Assembly: GCA_029891345.1 (NCBI GenBank)
Contig: CM056999.1
Location: forward strand, 30,934,418-30,998,417
Direction of reading: 5' to 3'
From: Dryococelus australis
Lineage: Eukaryota; Arthropoda; Insecta; Phasmatodea; Phasmatidae
Length of the DNA: 64,000 nt
The translations under genes were made by a program, and so were the position numbers. Of the stretch, positions 13,766 through 26,783 are shown in pieces (position 1 is the stretch's first letter; each line of letters begins with the position of its first letter). Under the pieces are notes generated by a model. That model worked only from the letters and a program-made list of their open reading frames with translations, had not been told where the DNA came from and did no database searches.

Positions 13766-13840
13766 CCACGCCTGCAAACAGGAAGCCGACTCAGCCCCAT
13801 GACGTGTCTTTCACCTCGGCCACTATCAAACTAAGCTCCT
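13766..13840 (-). repeat. Possible tRNA-like SINE fragment
   Basis: On the minus strand TGGCCGAGGTG resembles an A box and GGCGTGGAATCC a decayed B box, with tRNA-length spacing. The surrounding DNA is more GC-rich than its neighbourhood. No tail was identified. Confidence 0.35.
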
Positions 13841-14384
13841 TAACATAAACCCATTCACCTATATATTCACACAATAAAGTAAAAAGTACAGAAATAACCC
13901 ATCAGGTTAAATATGGCCCTAAGTTCAAAGTTTATAATGTTTAAAATTTATAAATGTTATTATTTTAATAAACGCAAAGTATTTCCGTACCAACTGTATA
14001 ATCTGTTCCCCACAGATGAAAAAATTAAATTTACGATATCACTTACAACTGCTGCATTTGCTGCAATATTTTAGCCACCACCGACACAAAAATAAAATTT
14101 AGATAGTTTTACTTAGCATCGACAGTAAAACATCTGTGTTTATTACGACGATACAAATGCCAAAAACCTCAGAAAAAATATTTGTTAAAGTTCATCCCAG
14201 AGAATAAGTGCATTTTTTAATATTCTTAATTAATTCTGATAAATGTATTAAACTACAATTTCAAAAAATTGTAACATTTTTAATGCAATTTGAAACTTAA
14301 TTTTAATTTTAAAACTAGTATTTGCATGTTTCCATAATAGCTGTTCAAAAATGGCATAACTACAATATTAACACAATTGTTGCA

Positions 14385-14480
14385 TATAGGGGTGGATGGG
14401 GGTCAAAATAGGTCCAAATTCCAATAAAGATCTCATCAAAATAGTGATCCTCTTCCAGGGAACCGTGAAAAGTCATATAA
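14385..14480. mobile_element. Fragment related to the pogo-like element at 54.7 kb
   Basis: The run GGGGTGGATGGGGGTCAAAATAG followed by GGTCCAAA and GGGAACCGTGAAAAG matches, as the reverse complement, the left subterminal part of the element at 54744-56170. A similar fragment lies at 32305-32415. Termini are not preserved. Confidence 0.45.
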
Positions 14481-16163
14481 TTGAGAGTTGATAGTATGTT
14501 GCTCCCAGGTCACAATTGGGCTGGGTTGGGCTGGGTCCCAAACAAATGGTTTACAATTACAACATTTATATACAACACAGAGCCTGAATGTATATTGCAA
14601 TAGTGTGTAGAGATGGTTCTTTTCAGTATAAAAACAAGGAGAATAGGAAGTGATACGCAATGCTTCAATTAGGAGTAGAGAATGTTGTAAACTACATTAT
14701 CAGTGATATCAAAATAGATGAAACTATGCACACTATATATACGTACATTAGGTGAATATGGTATCCACTATTCCTACCATTTTTATAACCTGCCCAATGG
14801 ATACGTAGAAACGTTACTTTTACCTGTCTGTACCACTTTCTACACGACTTGGGCAAGCAGAACAAGCATTAACGTCAAATGCAGGTTATATCACATTGAT
14901 TTATTCATATTCAATCCAAGCTTCAATGATTACATTACTCATCGGACCCATCATGTAGTGCAGCATCCAACAGTTATCAAAAGAAGTATGTACCAGAATG
15001 AACATGGTGTAATATTACAAAGGAGAGAGTACATCTATCTACTTTCCACACCTTTGATTTTCAAAGTTGGAAGGCGCGCCCCCCAAGTTCATCCGTTTCG
15101 TTGATTTGTTCACCACCATGTATATTCTATAAGCATTATAATTTCAGAATTAAATAATAACTTTGAGACTTATTTGTTTTTGTCTTACCCTTACAATAAT
15201 AAAGTTATGACACGGGGGAGTAGTTATTTTTTTTTTGCCAAGGGGAGGGGTGATAAACTATAGTTTGGGAACTGCTGCTCTAAATCCTTTGATAGCTACG
15301 TACAGAGGCAGAAAACAAACTTCATGGATAAGATTTTGTATACGGAATAAGGTAAACCAAAAGAAGTTAAAGCTGGGTGATTGTCCATGCAAGTTAAAAC
15401 ATTCTCCTGAATACACTTAATGCACAACATAGCTACTGATGTGTCCTAGAGAAGAGAGATGCTGTGCCCCTTGGCACATGACTTAATGAGTAGCCAATCA
15501 GAAAGCAAGTTATAAAAACAACTAAAATACAAAGATTACTTTTTATACAATATTTAATGTACCATATGTCCTTAATTCAAAACACATCAGTTTCCCTCTC
15601 CCAACACACCCACATGCAAATTTCTATAAAAATGTGAAATAACAATGTTACCAGGATGATTTACCAATATAAAACTTACTAGAAACACATTTTCCCAAAC
15701 TGGTAATGCAATAACAGAAAATTAAATTACTATTACAACATTAAATACACAGTTATGGCTACCAAAAATAAACTGCAACAAAATTAAATTATTTAACCTA
15801 AATATACTTCAGACTTGGCATAATTTCTCAACTGATTACAATGCAAAACCTGCAAGCAGGCCCAGCGACAGTAGGAAACTCCTATTTGAAAGCTTAAGTC
15901 TGTCATGAGACTTCTAGCTTCAGTGCAATGCCCTGTGAATGGCATCAATCAACAAGCTTGTAAATAATATTTTTTTTTGTAGTTCTGAACCTGTCTGAAG
16001 GAAATTGGCACCAAAGCTATAACTTTTGTACGGTTGAATGGGTCATAAAATTTCTATTGCCAGGACTGCCTGCAAGGCAAGGTGTCTTTCAGAATTTTTT
16101 TTTTGTTAACTATATAAATATACATTACTCATATGCATGCTCTAAAGACCAAGAGGATACTTC
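14481..16163. other. Intron or intergenic DNA, minus-strand gene downstream side
   Basis: If the long exon is spliced at its donor, this is intron. A 128-codon plus-strand ORF at 14718-15104 has no protein-like features. At about 15190-15285 the phrase TTTGGGAACTGCTG resembles a hAT terminal repeat, but no partner end was found. Confidence 0.45.
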
Positions 16164-16169
16164 ACTTAC
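16164..16169 (-). other. 5' splice donor of the long exon
   Basis: On the minus strand the exon ends ATG|GTAAGTG. GTAAGT (16169 to 16164) is a consensus donor in phase 0. Beyond it the frame runs only 14 more codons to a stop at 16125-16127, which fits a short intronic read-through. Confidence 0.8.
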
Positions 16170-19100
16170 CATGATACCAAGTTCTGATGAATTTAATGGA
16201 GATATTTTTAACTCTGTTTCCAGTGTTCGAAGTTTCTTTGGCCGGTGTTCATCTTCTTCAGGTTGTGGCGGAGTCTCACCAGCAATGTCAATATACTCTA
16301 TGACATCTGCATCACGATTCTGTAGTTTTCTTTTTACTTGAGAATTTGTGGATTCTTTTTTTCTGGTAAGATAAGTGTCCTCTTCACAGATGATACTGTC
16401 ATCATGAGTAACCATACTTTTAGAACCACAAATTTTACTGTCACTTGGAGAGCATTCCATGACTTCATGAGTATCAGAGAACCCATTAGACATGACACAG
16501 TCGCTATCCATTTTCTCAGAGGATGACATTTTCAAACTCTGCTCCTCTGATTTTCTTTCCTTCATGGTTTCAGGGCTGACTTCTACAATTTCCACTTCTT
16601 TTATATCTTGACTGTGTTGTGAGTCCAAAGATGTTTTCGGTAGGTGTACATTATCTACACTCTGGGAGGATGTATTTGGCGATAAAGATATACAAAGATT
16701 GAAATCCTGAGAATCACTCACTTCAAAATCATTCAATTTTTGACTTCCATCAGCATTATTCTCCTCATCCTCCATTTCCCTATCTATAAATTTGTTAGGT
16801 GTCATTTTTGGATGTACAAAATTATCACCCTCCATATGTTTTATTGGACTTGATGAATACTTACCTCTGCAAGAAATACTAATAGCATGTTCATCACTCA
16901 AGTACTTTTTGGATTCTTGCATTATAACTCCTGACTGGACCAAATCCTCATGTACAAGTGAACTAGATTCAACCAATTTTAAACATTTCACATTATCTGA
17001 TTTTAAAATATCAGTCTTCCCTATACTATCTAATTTTGTAACATCTATCACACTACCAGCAGGTATCACTTTATCCGATTTTGAAAACTCCAATTTCATT
17101 TCAGTTAGTGTTGGCAAGCTGGCTTTCAAACCACTTGAGCCTAACAATTCTGGCATTCCATTGTCAGACTTCAAGGTACAAGATCGAACATCATTATAAG
17201 ATGTCACTGTATTTGATTTTAATTGATCAGATTTAACTTCACCCAATATTGTCAAATTGCATCTCACATCATCTGACTTTGTTACAGAAGATTTTAGATC
17301 AATGGGCCTCGACACATTAGAGCGCACACCACAGGGCAATGCCAAATCAGATACCGCTTTACCCAACATTGAGAAAGATTTCACATAATGATCTGATTTT
17401 GGAACATTTGATTGCAAATCACTTAATTTTGAAGCTGAATTAGAAGCTTCTGGTGCGAGAACCACTAAATTGGCAGCCCCTGATCTAGTGACATCTGACG
17501 TACACAATTTTGAGACCATGTCCTCTGAATATACTGCTTCTAATATCCCATCCTTTGACTTTGAATCTGGGATTACATGATCTGACTTGGCTGCATCCAA
17601 TGAAACACTTACAGGGTTGGATGCTTCTAATATAACACCATCTGACATTGAAATATCCAATATATTGTCCGACATGGATGTAACTGTTACCATATCCTTC
17701 AACTTGGATGCATCCTCATTCCTCAACTTGAATACATCTCTTGCCGCATGCTCTGACTTGGATGTGTACGTTTCCATATCCTTCCACTTAAATGCACCCA
17801 TTGCGACATCCATTGACAATTTGGATGCATCAATTGTAGCATCCTCTGACAACCTGGATGCATCTGCTGCTGCATCCTCAGAGAACTTGGATGCATCTGC
17901 TACCGCATCCTTTGAGAACTTGGATGCATCTGCTGCTGCATCCTCAGAGAACTTGGATGCATCTGCTACCGCATCCTCTGAGAACTTGGATGCATTGGCT
18001 GCCACACCCTTAGACAACTTGCATGCATCCATTGTTACATTCTCTGAAAACTTGGATGCATCCATTGTAACATCCTCTGACAACTTAGATGCACCTATTG
18101 TAACATTCTCTGACAAATTGGATGGATCCATTGTAACAACATCCGAAGAATTGGCTGCATAAGTTCTTACACCATTTGATGACTTGGATGCATTTGTTCT
18201 TACATCATTTGATGACCTGGATGCATCCACTGCAACATCCTCCCACAGCTTAGATGGATCCAATGTAACATCATCCGACAAATTGGCTGCATGTGTTTCC
18301 ACACCATTTGATGACTTGGATGCATCTGTTCCTACATCATTCGCTGACTTGGATACATCTGTTCCTACATCATTTGATGACTTGGATGCATCTATTCCTA
18401 CATCATTTGATGACTTGGATGCATCTGTTTCTACATCATTTGATGACTTAGATGCATCTACTCCTACAACATTTGATGACTTGGATGCATCTGTTCCCAC
18501 ATCATTCGATGACGTGGATGCAGTTCCTACATCATTGGATGACTTGGTTGCATCTTTTCCTACATCATTGGATGACTTGGTTGCATCTTTTCCTACATCA
18601 TTGGATGACTTGGTTGCATCTTTTCCTACATCATTGGATGACTTGGTTGCATCTTTTCCTACATCATTGGATGACTTGGTTGCATCTTTTCCTACATCAT
18701 TGGATGACTTGGTTGCATCTTTTCCTACATCATTGGATGACTTGGTTGCATCTTTTCCTACATCATTGGATGACTTGGTTGCATCTTTTCCTACATCATT
18801 GGATGACTTGGTTGCATCTTTTCCTACATCATTGGATGACTTGGTTGCATCTTTTCCTACATCATTGGATGACTTGGTTGCATCTTTTCCTACATCATTG
18901 GATGACTTAATTGTATCTTTTCCTACATCATTGGATGACTTGGTTGCATCTTCTCCTACATCATTGGATGACTTGGTTGCATCTTTTCCTACAACCTCTG
19001 ATGACCTGGATGCATTTTTTCCTACATCCTCCGATAACGTGGTTGCATCTTTTCCTATATCCTCCAATAACTTGGTTGTATCTTTTACTATATCCTCCAA

Positions 19101-21702
19101 TGACTTTGATGCATCTTTTCCTACATCCTGTGATGACTTGGATGGATCAGTTCCTGCAGCCGGAGTTGATTTGGATGCATCTGCTCCTGCATCCTCCAGT
19201 GACTTTGATGCATCTGGCTTTGCATCATCTAACTTGGTTACATTTGTACCCATATCCTCTCCCTTGGATGCATATGTTTCCACAACCTTTGTCTTGGATG
19301 CATTTGTTTCCATATCCTCCAACTTGGATGCATTTTTTTTCTTATCATCTAACTTGGATACATTTATTTCTATATCCTCCAACTTGGATGCATTTGTTTC
19401 CCTATTGTCTGACTTGGATGTATTTGTTCCCATATCTTCCAATTTGAATGCATTTGTTTCCATATCCTCCGATTTAGATGCACTTGTTTCCATATCCTCC
19501 GATTTAGATGCATTTGTTTCCATATCCTCCGATTTGGATGCATTTGTTTCCATATCCTTCAACTTGGATGCATTTGTTTCCGTATCCTCCAACTTGGATG
19601 CATTTGTTTCCATATCCTCCAACTTGGATGCATTTGTTTCCATATCCTCCAACTTGGATGCATTTGTTTCCATATCCTCTGACTTGGATGCATTTGTTTT
19701 CATATCATCCGACTTGGATGCATTTGTTTCCCTATCATCTGACTTGGCTGCAACTGTTGCACTTTCACCTGATGTAGATGTATGTGTTGCCATATTTTCT
19801 GACTTGGATGCATAGGTTATATCCTCTGACTTAGATGCATGTGTCGCTAAATTCGACTTAAATGCATTTGATACCAAAACTTCCGACATCTGTGCACCTT
19901 TAACAGCCTCTAACATTGGTGCACCTGAAACTAAAGCCTCTGATTTAGAAACATTTAACACCTTATCTTTTTTGGATGCTTCTAGTATTACATCTTCAGA
20001 TAAATTTGGTATTTTTGATAAATCTTCTGACTCCGAGGCTTTTGATTTCACACTCTCTAACTTTGATGCTTCTGAAATCACATCCCCCGACTTGGAGGCT
20101 TCCGATATCGCATCCCCCGACTTGGTGGCTTCCGATATTGCATCCGACTTGACGGCTTCCGATATTGCATCCCCTGACTTGGAGGCATTCGATATCGCAT
20201 CCCCAGACTTGGAGGTGTCCAATATCGCATCCCCAGACTTGGAGGCTTCCGATATTGCATCCCCAGACTTGGAGGCTTCAGATATTGCATCCCCAGACTT
20301 TGAGCCTACCAATATTGCATCCTCAGACTTGGCGGCTTCCGATATTGCAGCCTCAGACTTGGAGGATTCCGATATGGGATCATTCGACTTGGCTGATTCT
20401 GGTATAAAAACTTCTGACTTGGTGGTTTTGAATATCACTTTGTCTGACTTTGATGCTTCTTGTACCACATCCTCTGACTTTAATGCTTCTGATACCATAC
20501 CCTCTACATTTGATACTTTTAATATATCCTTTGCATTCACTGCTTCTGATATAAAATCCTTTAATTTTGATGTTTCTGATAAAACATTCTCAGTCTTTAA
20601 TGTGGCTGATAACAAATTCTCCGATGTTGAGCCAGTAGAGTTTTCTTCTGATTCTAGCACAGTTGTCACATTCTCTAATTTTAAAGCACTACAGCTATCA
20701 TCATGAGGCTCTGTAATACGTAAGTTCATATTATCTGACAATGAAACAGGTTTTGTGTTAACACTTAAGTTTGCAGCATCACCCTGAACACAATCGCTGA
20801 GTGATTTCACAGTGTCATCTGATTGAATTATATTTTTCTCCAAGGCAGCATGTGGTGTTGATACACACATTTTCACATCATCCCGTTTCAAAGTATTTAA
20901 TTCCACTACCTCATCAGATTTGAACATATCAGAATCACATATTACTTCAGAATGATCAAATTTTGTAATACCTGATTTTTGCAAATCAGAATCCATATTA
21001 TCACATCCCAATATATCCTGTGTATCATCATCATCTGATTTAATCATGTCTGAGTTTTCATCATCAAGCAAAGAAAATGTACTACCATTATTCACTTTTA
21101 CATTGAAGTTCAACTGAAAATGCTTACCAATTGATTTATTTCTGTTCAATTTTTGAATTTCACTTGGATTTTCATTATTTGTTGAAACATCATGTGTTGT
21201 TTTTATTCCTTCCATTGCTTGGTTAACTTGATCATTTTTCAATTCATACGAATCTTCACCATCATAAACTGCAGTTTCATTTTTCTCCACAATTTCACAA
21301 TCTTTTCTTGCAATTTCTTTGTCCTCTTCATTAACATCTTTACTGTTATTTTTGTCCCTACTATCATCTTCACTTTCAGACTCTTCAATGATTTTTGTAC
21401 CACCTCTAACATTCAGTTCAACTAATTTTTCTGCAATTCCAGTACTACAATCAATAGGATGAACTACACTATTAGTAATGGAAACTTCTCCACTTATATT
21501 ACATGAGTTGCTTCCTCTTTCCACAGAACACACCAATAATTCAGATGTGTATGGTTCATTCCGTGATGGGTGCTTCTCAATGCACAAAATTTTACCTACA
21601 GATTCTTCCCCATTCTCTAACTTCCTCTTGCATGGAGGCACTCTGCTTGTGATTTCTGCACAATATTTGTTTAAAATTTGTGCACTGGATATGTCTTCAA
21701 CA
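16170..21702 (-). CDS. Large internal exon of a low-complexity, repeat-rich acidic protein (family not recognised)
   Basis: One uninterrupted frame of about 1,844 codons is bounded by a good acceptor at 21703 and a consensus donor at 16169. The exon starts in the last base of a codon and ends in phase 0, so it is internal. The first Met-like position (GTG at 21641) is not a real start, because about 20 in-frame codons precede it, including a Cys/Lys/Arg-rich PPCKRKLENG. From the N-terminus there is a mixed acidic region (to about residue 400), 10-residue repeats of SKSGDAISEA type (about 440-520), SKLEDMETNA type (about 625-795), and 11-residue SSNDVGKDATK repeats (about 905-1040, 11 nearly identical copies). 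FSEDAAADASK repeats follow (about 1170-1280), then a less repetitive tail with a basic stretch (PKKLRTLETELK). There are no signal peptide, membrane segments or catalytic motifs. Composition predicts a disordered protein, possibly nuclear given the basic clusters; this is inference. Whether the gene is expressed cannot be told from sequence alone. Confidence 0.85.
17810..18130 (-). repeat. 33-bp tandem repeats, FSEDAAADASK type
   Basis: About nine diverged 33-bp units lie inside the exon and keep frame. Units differ mostly at single bases, so this block is older than the central one. Confidence 0.8.
18530..18990 (-). repeat. 33-bp tandem repeat array, SSNDVGKDATK type
   Basis: From about 18533 to 18905 eleven units of 33 bp are almost identical. 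They are flanked by diverged units on both sides. Near-identity implies recent expansion or gene conversion, and copy number probably varies between individuals. Confidence 0.95.
19260..19780 (-). repeat. 30-bp tandem repeats, SKLEDMETNA type
   Basis: Around 17 imperfect 30-bp units encode a 10-residue acidic repeat. Unit length differs by exactly one codon from the neighbouring 33-bp block. Confidence 0.85.
20080..20330 (-). repeat. 30-bp tandem repeats, SKSGDAISEA type
   Basis: About eight imperfect 30-bp units. One unit is short by three bases (AVKSDAISEA), so length changes keep the frame. Confidence 0.85.
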
Positions 21703-21722
21703 CTGGAACAAACAATAAGAAA
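21703..21722 (-). other. 3' splice acceptor of the long exon
   Basis: On the minus strand a T-rich tract (TTATTGTTTGTTCCAG) ends in AG at 21704-21703 just before exon base 21702. This is a well-formed acceptor and is joined to an open frame without stops. Confidence 0.8.
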
Positions 21723-23197
21723 ACAAAAATATCAGGAACTGCTATTCAAACCAATAATTATTATACAATTCACTACATAAAATTTTTTTTGCCTTTTCCA
21801 AACTTAGCTATAAATAACTGCATTATTTATACCTTGACAAAGACTGCACATTTTACTTTTGAAATCTACCTTTATATGATTTTCCACATTTTTGGTTATA
21901 TTCCTGAAAATATGTTAATTTGTTCGGAGTGACATTAATTAACTGTTTATTTTAAATCCATGTAAAAAAAATGAGGGGGAAGGGAAGTTCAGCCTTTATT
22001 TTAATGTCTTTCATGAGACACCATTGTTTATGATTCTCCATATGAGGCAATTATTTTTAATTGGGTATTGTTTTGATGGAACAGTGGAAAATTTTCTCAT
22101 AGAAATATTACATTAAAATTATACAAACATGTAAATTGTTAACGTCACTGAAATCCCATACAAAAATAATATTTACATGAAGTTAACCTCACACTGGGAT
22201 TTTCTATAAAATAAAATGTTATTCTTACATTACAAAACAAAGAGTTGAAAAGTCAATTTTTTTTAGACCACATACATTTCACATATTCTAAGCCTGTTAC
22301 TGTTGCGAAATACGTTATATATAAAACACACTAACTTACTGTTTGTAATCCTACTTACATCTCCTGAACATGACTTGTATGACAACCCAAAGGACGATTA
22401 CTTCACTCAAATCACGTTTGTGTGCCACTAATACAAAATAATTTACTTGCAGAAACATTAATGTTTCCCAAAACCAGCCAACTTAAACTTAGGAATGTAA
22501 AAATTTAAACTTAGGAACGTAAAATATTTGTGATGCTTCAAAATAAAGTACAGCAAATGGTGGATCAAATTATTTTGCAAAACAACTTACACGAGCCAAT
22601 ATTACATTTCTCTGAAGAAGACATATTGAAAAGGCATGTAAAATCAACTATACTTAATGAAAGAAAATATAAAAGTAATTAATAACTGCTGGTACAATAT
22701 TCTAACACCACCAGATAAAAGCACATTTGCAAGGCAAGAAGACAGCTCTGTGATAGATAGGCACAGTTTCTCTTTGCGTGCGAGTGTGGAAAGCTGGTGA
22801 GGCACGCAACACGAGTATCAAGAGGGTGCGTGCACAGCTCTCTCTGCCGTTGGAGAAAGGGCATACTAGACACCTTCCCCTCTCCTTTCGCCATGAAAAG
22901 GTCACTTGGTCCAATTTTACTGACGCACAGCTCATTCAGAGCAATGGCAAAGGGATCCATGCTAATTTTAACTGCATAAGAATCAATCTTTTACTATATT
23001 TTTACGTATAGTGCCTATAATGCCTGCGAAAGACAAAGTAATGGGCCTGTGATGATAAGTTCACATTTAAATAACAGATCAATTGATTTTCCTGTAAGAG
23101 ACCAGTGAAAATGTAGCCCGCACTCACTACAAACTGTTCAATGCACTGTGTTTAGGCTTTGTTTTATGACGAGCAGGACGTACATGTCCGTCTAGGT
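21723..23197. other. Upstream intron or intergenic DNA of the minus-strand gene
   Basis: Mostly AT-rich. The part at 22680-23000 is more balanced in composition and holds overlapping ORFs of 60-93 codons on both strands, without motifs. It could contain an upstream exon, but no splice-site pair is convincing enough to call one. Confidence 0.4.
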
Positions 23198-24013
23198 TGA
23201 TGTGCTCTCTCTCCCTCTCTCTTTTTTCTTCTTCTCCTCTCGCTCTCTAATGAGTCAACATCCTATTCGTCCCCTTCATACCTATGAGGAGGGGAGGAGA
23301 AAAGAATGAAGAGGGAGCGTTAAAGTTGAACTGAATATGCTGATTTCCCTCCGGTCGGATGTAACGAACCATTCAGCGGTGAATTAAAGTTTGATGGGTA
23401 GTTTGCCTGGCGGGTCGGGATTTGGCCCACGTCGGGGTCCTTGCTGGGGTACCGCCTAATCAAAAGGTGATGGGAAGTCTGAGGGTAATCAAACCCCAGG
23501 ATGAGCTTGACTGTGAATGTCTCTCACCTAGGGAGCACAGCCTTGCTCACCGTGAAGGCTGCCAAAAGCCGGGAAGCCAGCTGTCCAAAATAAATTAAAC
23601 AATGACTTCTGAATGATAACGAGATCGGCATATGGTAAACGTAATGAATTGATCCTCCTTCGGATGTTTCCTACTCAGCATCCTACTTGCGATATAAACG
23701 CCCAAGGGTGATGGTCTCGTAGTCTTGCACAATGGGATGTACGTGTGGGGCGGAGCAGCTATCCGGCATTTCAGTACAGTTGGGGGTGGAATCATGATTC
23801 TAACTACCTTCCCAGCGGCGGTGCGGATGGTACACGTACTTACAGGTGGACGATCGATGGCCAAGGTTGGGGTAGGTGGTTTTGCTACAGGTATGGCCTT
23901 TGGTGGGTAATAGTAGCTTACAAATTCATAACTAGACCACGGCCAGTAGATACCCAGCCCGGAGTTGAGTTCAGACTCGTGAACGCATGCTATTAATGGC
24001 TAGATGGGGCACG
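23198..24013 (-). repeat. 3' LTR (or retained part) of copy A
   Basis: About 85-90% identical by eye to 29874-30708. In one 120-bp stretch I counted 7 differences. On the minus strand it ends in ...CATCA. The start, TG in the partner, reads CG here. Both copies keep an open minus-strand frame of about 85 codons (YYPPKAIPVAK... and IPPPTV..KCRIA), but synonymous and replacement changes are about equal, so no constraint is claimed. Confidence 0.75.
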
Positions 24014-25930
24014 GTGGGAAGATTCTAACTTGTCTGTTTATCAGTCAGCGCTGTCGCATGGTAAACAATTTATGTGTGAACAAATAGAAGCTCTTTACTT
24101 TTTAAAAAAATATATATCATTACGCCTTGCTAGGCACCAGGATTCCCCATACAAGCAAAGAGGTTAGAGTGCAGGAGACATGAGCACTTTCATAGACACT
24201 GAGAAACAAATAATACAGTAAACCCTTTTCGACATAAATACTACTATGTAATGTTTGTACGGTAATCACTTACTTGCCTGGGTAGCCATTAATTTGGCAT
24301 GACAGGTTTAGCTTCTAATACATATGTTTTGTATTTACATGATACAATTTTACTTTGGTAGGCCACAGTCTATTATGCTTACTCAATCTACACGTAAGCA
24401 CGTGTATGCATTCTTACTCTTTAGGTCTCATATCCTTTTAACGTAATTTTGACACATTTTTGGTTATTACTGGATTTTAGTGACAACTCACATACTTTAG
24501 GTATATACACAATAGAAAACGTGATAACCTTAGTTACTTTTCTTTCGACAATTTAACATACTTCCCATCTTCTCAATTTGACTAAGAGGTTGTGTGCTCT
24601 CTTATAATATTTACCTACTTTATATTACACGTGTTTTAATTTTCCTTTTGGTACTACCTGCTTCTACAGTTTCTACAACTTAGTTCTCCTTGAACTCATT
24701 TTATGCATAACCTTGATAAGTCTCCACACTCTATAGTTACATGTAACCTGATCCATTTTCCTTTTCTCTTCTATTTTAGTTCACAGCATTAGAAAGTTTC
24801 TTACTCTATGTTTACAGGGGAACAATTTCCTTATCACTATTTTTAACATGTTTCTTATTAACTCGGTTCAGGATATAGCATGTAAGGGGGGGGGGGGGGG
24901 GTGGTCTCTCGACTCTACATGAGTCATTACAGATCTCGGCTGGACTACCAGTGGGAATACATTACATTTACGTCCTTCATGTATAATATCACATATTATC
25001 CTAGCACTAGCTCATTTCGTAAGGGGCATTTTGCACTGGGTTATACAAGATGCAACTTTACTGGAAACTCTAATATCCTTTTGTTATTTTCCTAATCTTA
25101 ATTTCTTTAGCCTGCTTTCTAACAAGGAACATGTTTAAATATTTGGTTATATCACATTTTTGTTTTCTCTTGGACAATTTCTTATTGGCTATAATATATC
25201 TACGCATTTTAGTAAGGCTGGGAATTTCCTGGGCGGCAGTTACGGCACGCTCACAGTGAGTTTTTTGCCTCATGCTCTTACTGCAAAGTACATGGGTAAC
25301 TAATAAAATGTCGCCCAGTGTTACATTGTTAGGAATTTGTGAGGCTTCGTTTATGCGTATCTCAATTCACATCGGTGCTCACAGAGTCGAGTGGCTCTAC
25401 GTTAAATGCATTGTACAAGATTCCATCACAAAGCAAGATAATATTATTTTACTAATTACATCTTACATAAGCACTCTTGGGGAGCAGGGTCAATCATACA
25501 TTAACTTTCCAGTTTGTTAATTGCTCAGTTTATTTTAGCAAACTAGGGATCCAAGTTTTATATATATGAAAAGAAAATATGCAAAATTCTTTACTCCTAC
25601 TTTACAGGTGCCTATCTTAGTGTAGGATCTCTGTTCCTGGCAATGCGATCATAATTCCTAACCTTGGAAACTTTAACCTATGATTACACCTTCTGTAACT
25701 CGTCCGTCAGTTTCGCACACTTATCTCTTAGGGAACACTGCTTGTATTACTCTGACTGATTATCCAGGTAAGTATTTTATCTTTGTGGTGTTTTGTCACC
25801 TAACCTCCCCTACTAGTCTATCTAATACGAGTTCTTGCACTCCCGTATTATCGTTTCTCTTGTCTACTCTATCACTCCCTACTAAATTTGCTCTCCCTAA
25901 GAGTCCTAGCGTGGGGGTGTAATAGTCAAG
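24014..25930. other. AT-rich 3' part of copy A, no gene recognised
   Basis: This is where pol would be expected on the minus strand, but no reverse transcriptase, RNase H or integrase motif is visible in any frame. A poly-G run lies at 24885-24902. A strong-looking plus-strand splice donor, CCAG|GTAAGTAT, occurs at about 25765 and is probably chance. Confidence 0.45.
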
Positions 25931-26005
25931 ATTGGTTTCTGCCAAGTATTCACTCAGGTGATGCAGGTGCGGGTCACTGACGCTTGTGGGGTGTCATTTC
26001 AGCGG

Positions 26006-26783
26006 TCATCCTCTATTGCTCGGCTGTGCAGTGGTAGCAGTGGGCCACCGGGACTTTGTAGGTGCTCTCCAAGGTGTCTCATTGTCGCATCCTGGGGTGT
26101 ACGTCATGCATCTTGTATACAGCTGAGTCATTTGTGGGGTGATGATGGCTGCAGGCGGCAGCTCAGAGACAGCAGCCTGGGTGCTGTGATGGTCTGCTGG
26201 TGATGTGACTCTCACTGTTGTAGATAGGCTCATTTTTGTGCGAGTTGCGCGGGTGAGTGGTACACGGTACTCAAGGTGGTTTGCCGCTACATGTGGTGTA
26301 GGGGATGCTACGGCAGCACCGATGCTCTCGGGCATCCAGCTAACAGTTTTTTATTTTGACATTTTGCACATATCCTGTTTTGTTTCCTCTCCAGCCACTT
26401 CAGCTTCGCTAGTAGTGTCAGTTGCATGGTTGACTGATGTACTCGCTGTTTCTAAGGTACACTGTGGGCTCTCTCCAGTCTCTCATTCATAATCTTCCCT
26501 CTTGCCAGGGATTGGGAAGGATGGGATGGGTAGCAGGGTACGTGACCTCGTGTCCCTATCCTTGTGGAAATTCACACCCTCAGGGGGGAGTAGCAGGGAC
26601 TGATCTTGGTTGCAGTGGGTAACTGGCCTCACCCAGGTCAATCTCCAGGGGCAGCGCTTCTTCCGGTGACAGAATTAATGCTGGGGGGATGTGTTTGCCG
26701 CTCGGCGGGGGCATCTCGCTAACTTTCTGGTGCTTTCGAGCCAGGGGTGATGCAGGAGGTCGACGAGGGGAGTCTGTTGTCAT
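26006..26783 (-). pseudogene. Proline-rich downstream part of copy A ORF1
   Basis: Two minus-strand open segments (26580-26783 and 26006-26335) are rich in Pro, Ser, Thr and Ala. They continue the style of the gag tail but are in pieces. No catalytic Asp-Ser/Thr-Gly of a retroviral-type protease is seen. They could be remains of a long gag tail or fortuitous. Confidence 0.3.

Noticed and set aside
14718..15104. 128-codon plus-strand ORF
   Set aside because: Tyr/His/Ile-rich composition typical of translated AT-rich non-coding DNA; no motif or splice context.
18184..19815. 543-codon plus-strand ORF
   Set aside because: It is the antisense reading of the tandem-repeat exon; the splice sites support the minus strand.
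22679..23011. Overlapping ORFs upstream of the long exon, considered as an upstream exon
   Set aside because: Frames on both strands are equally open and no acceptor-donor pair fits phase with the exon at 21702.
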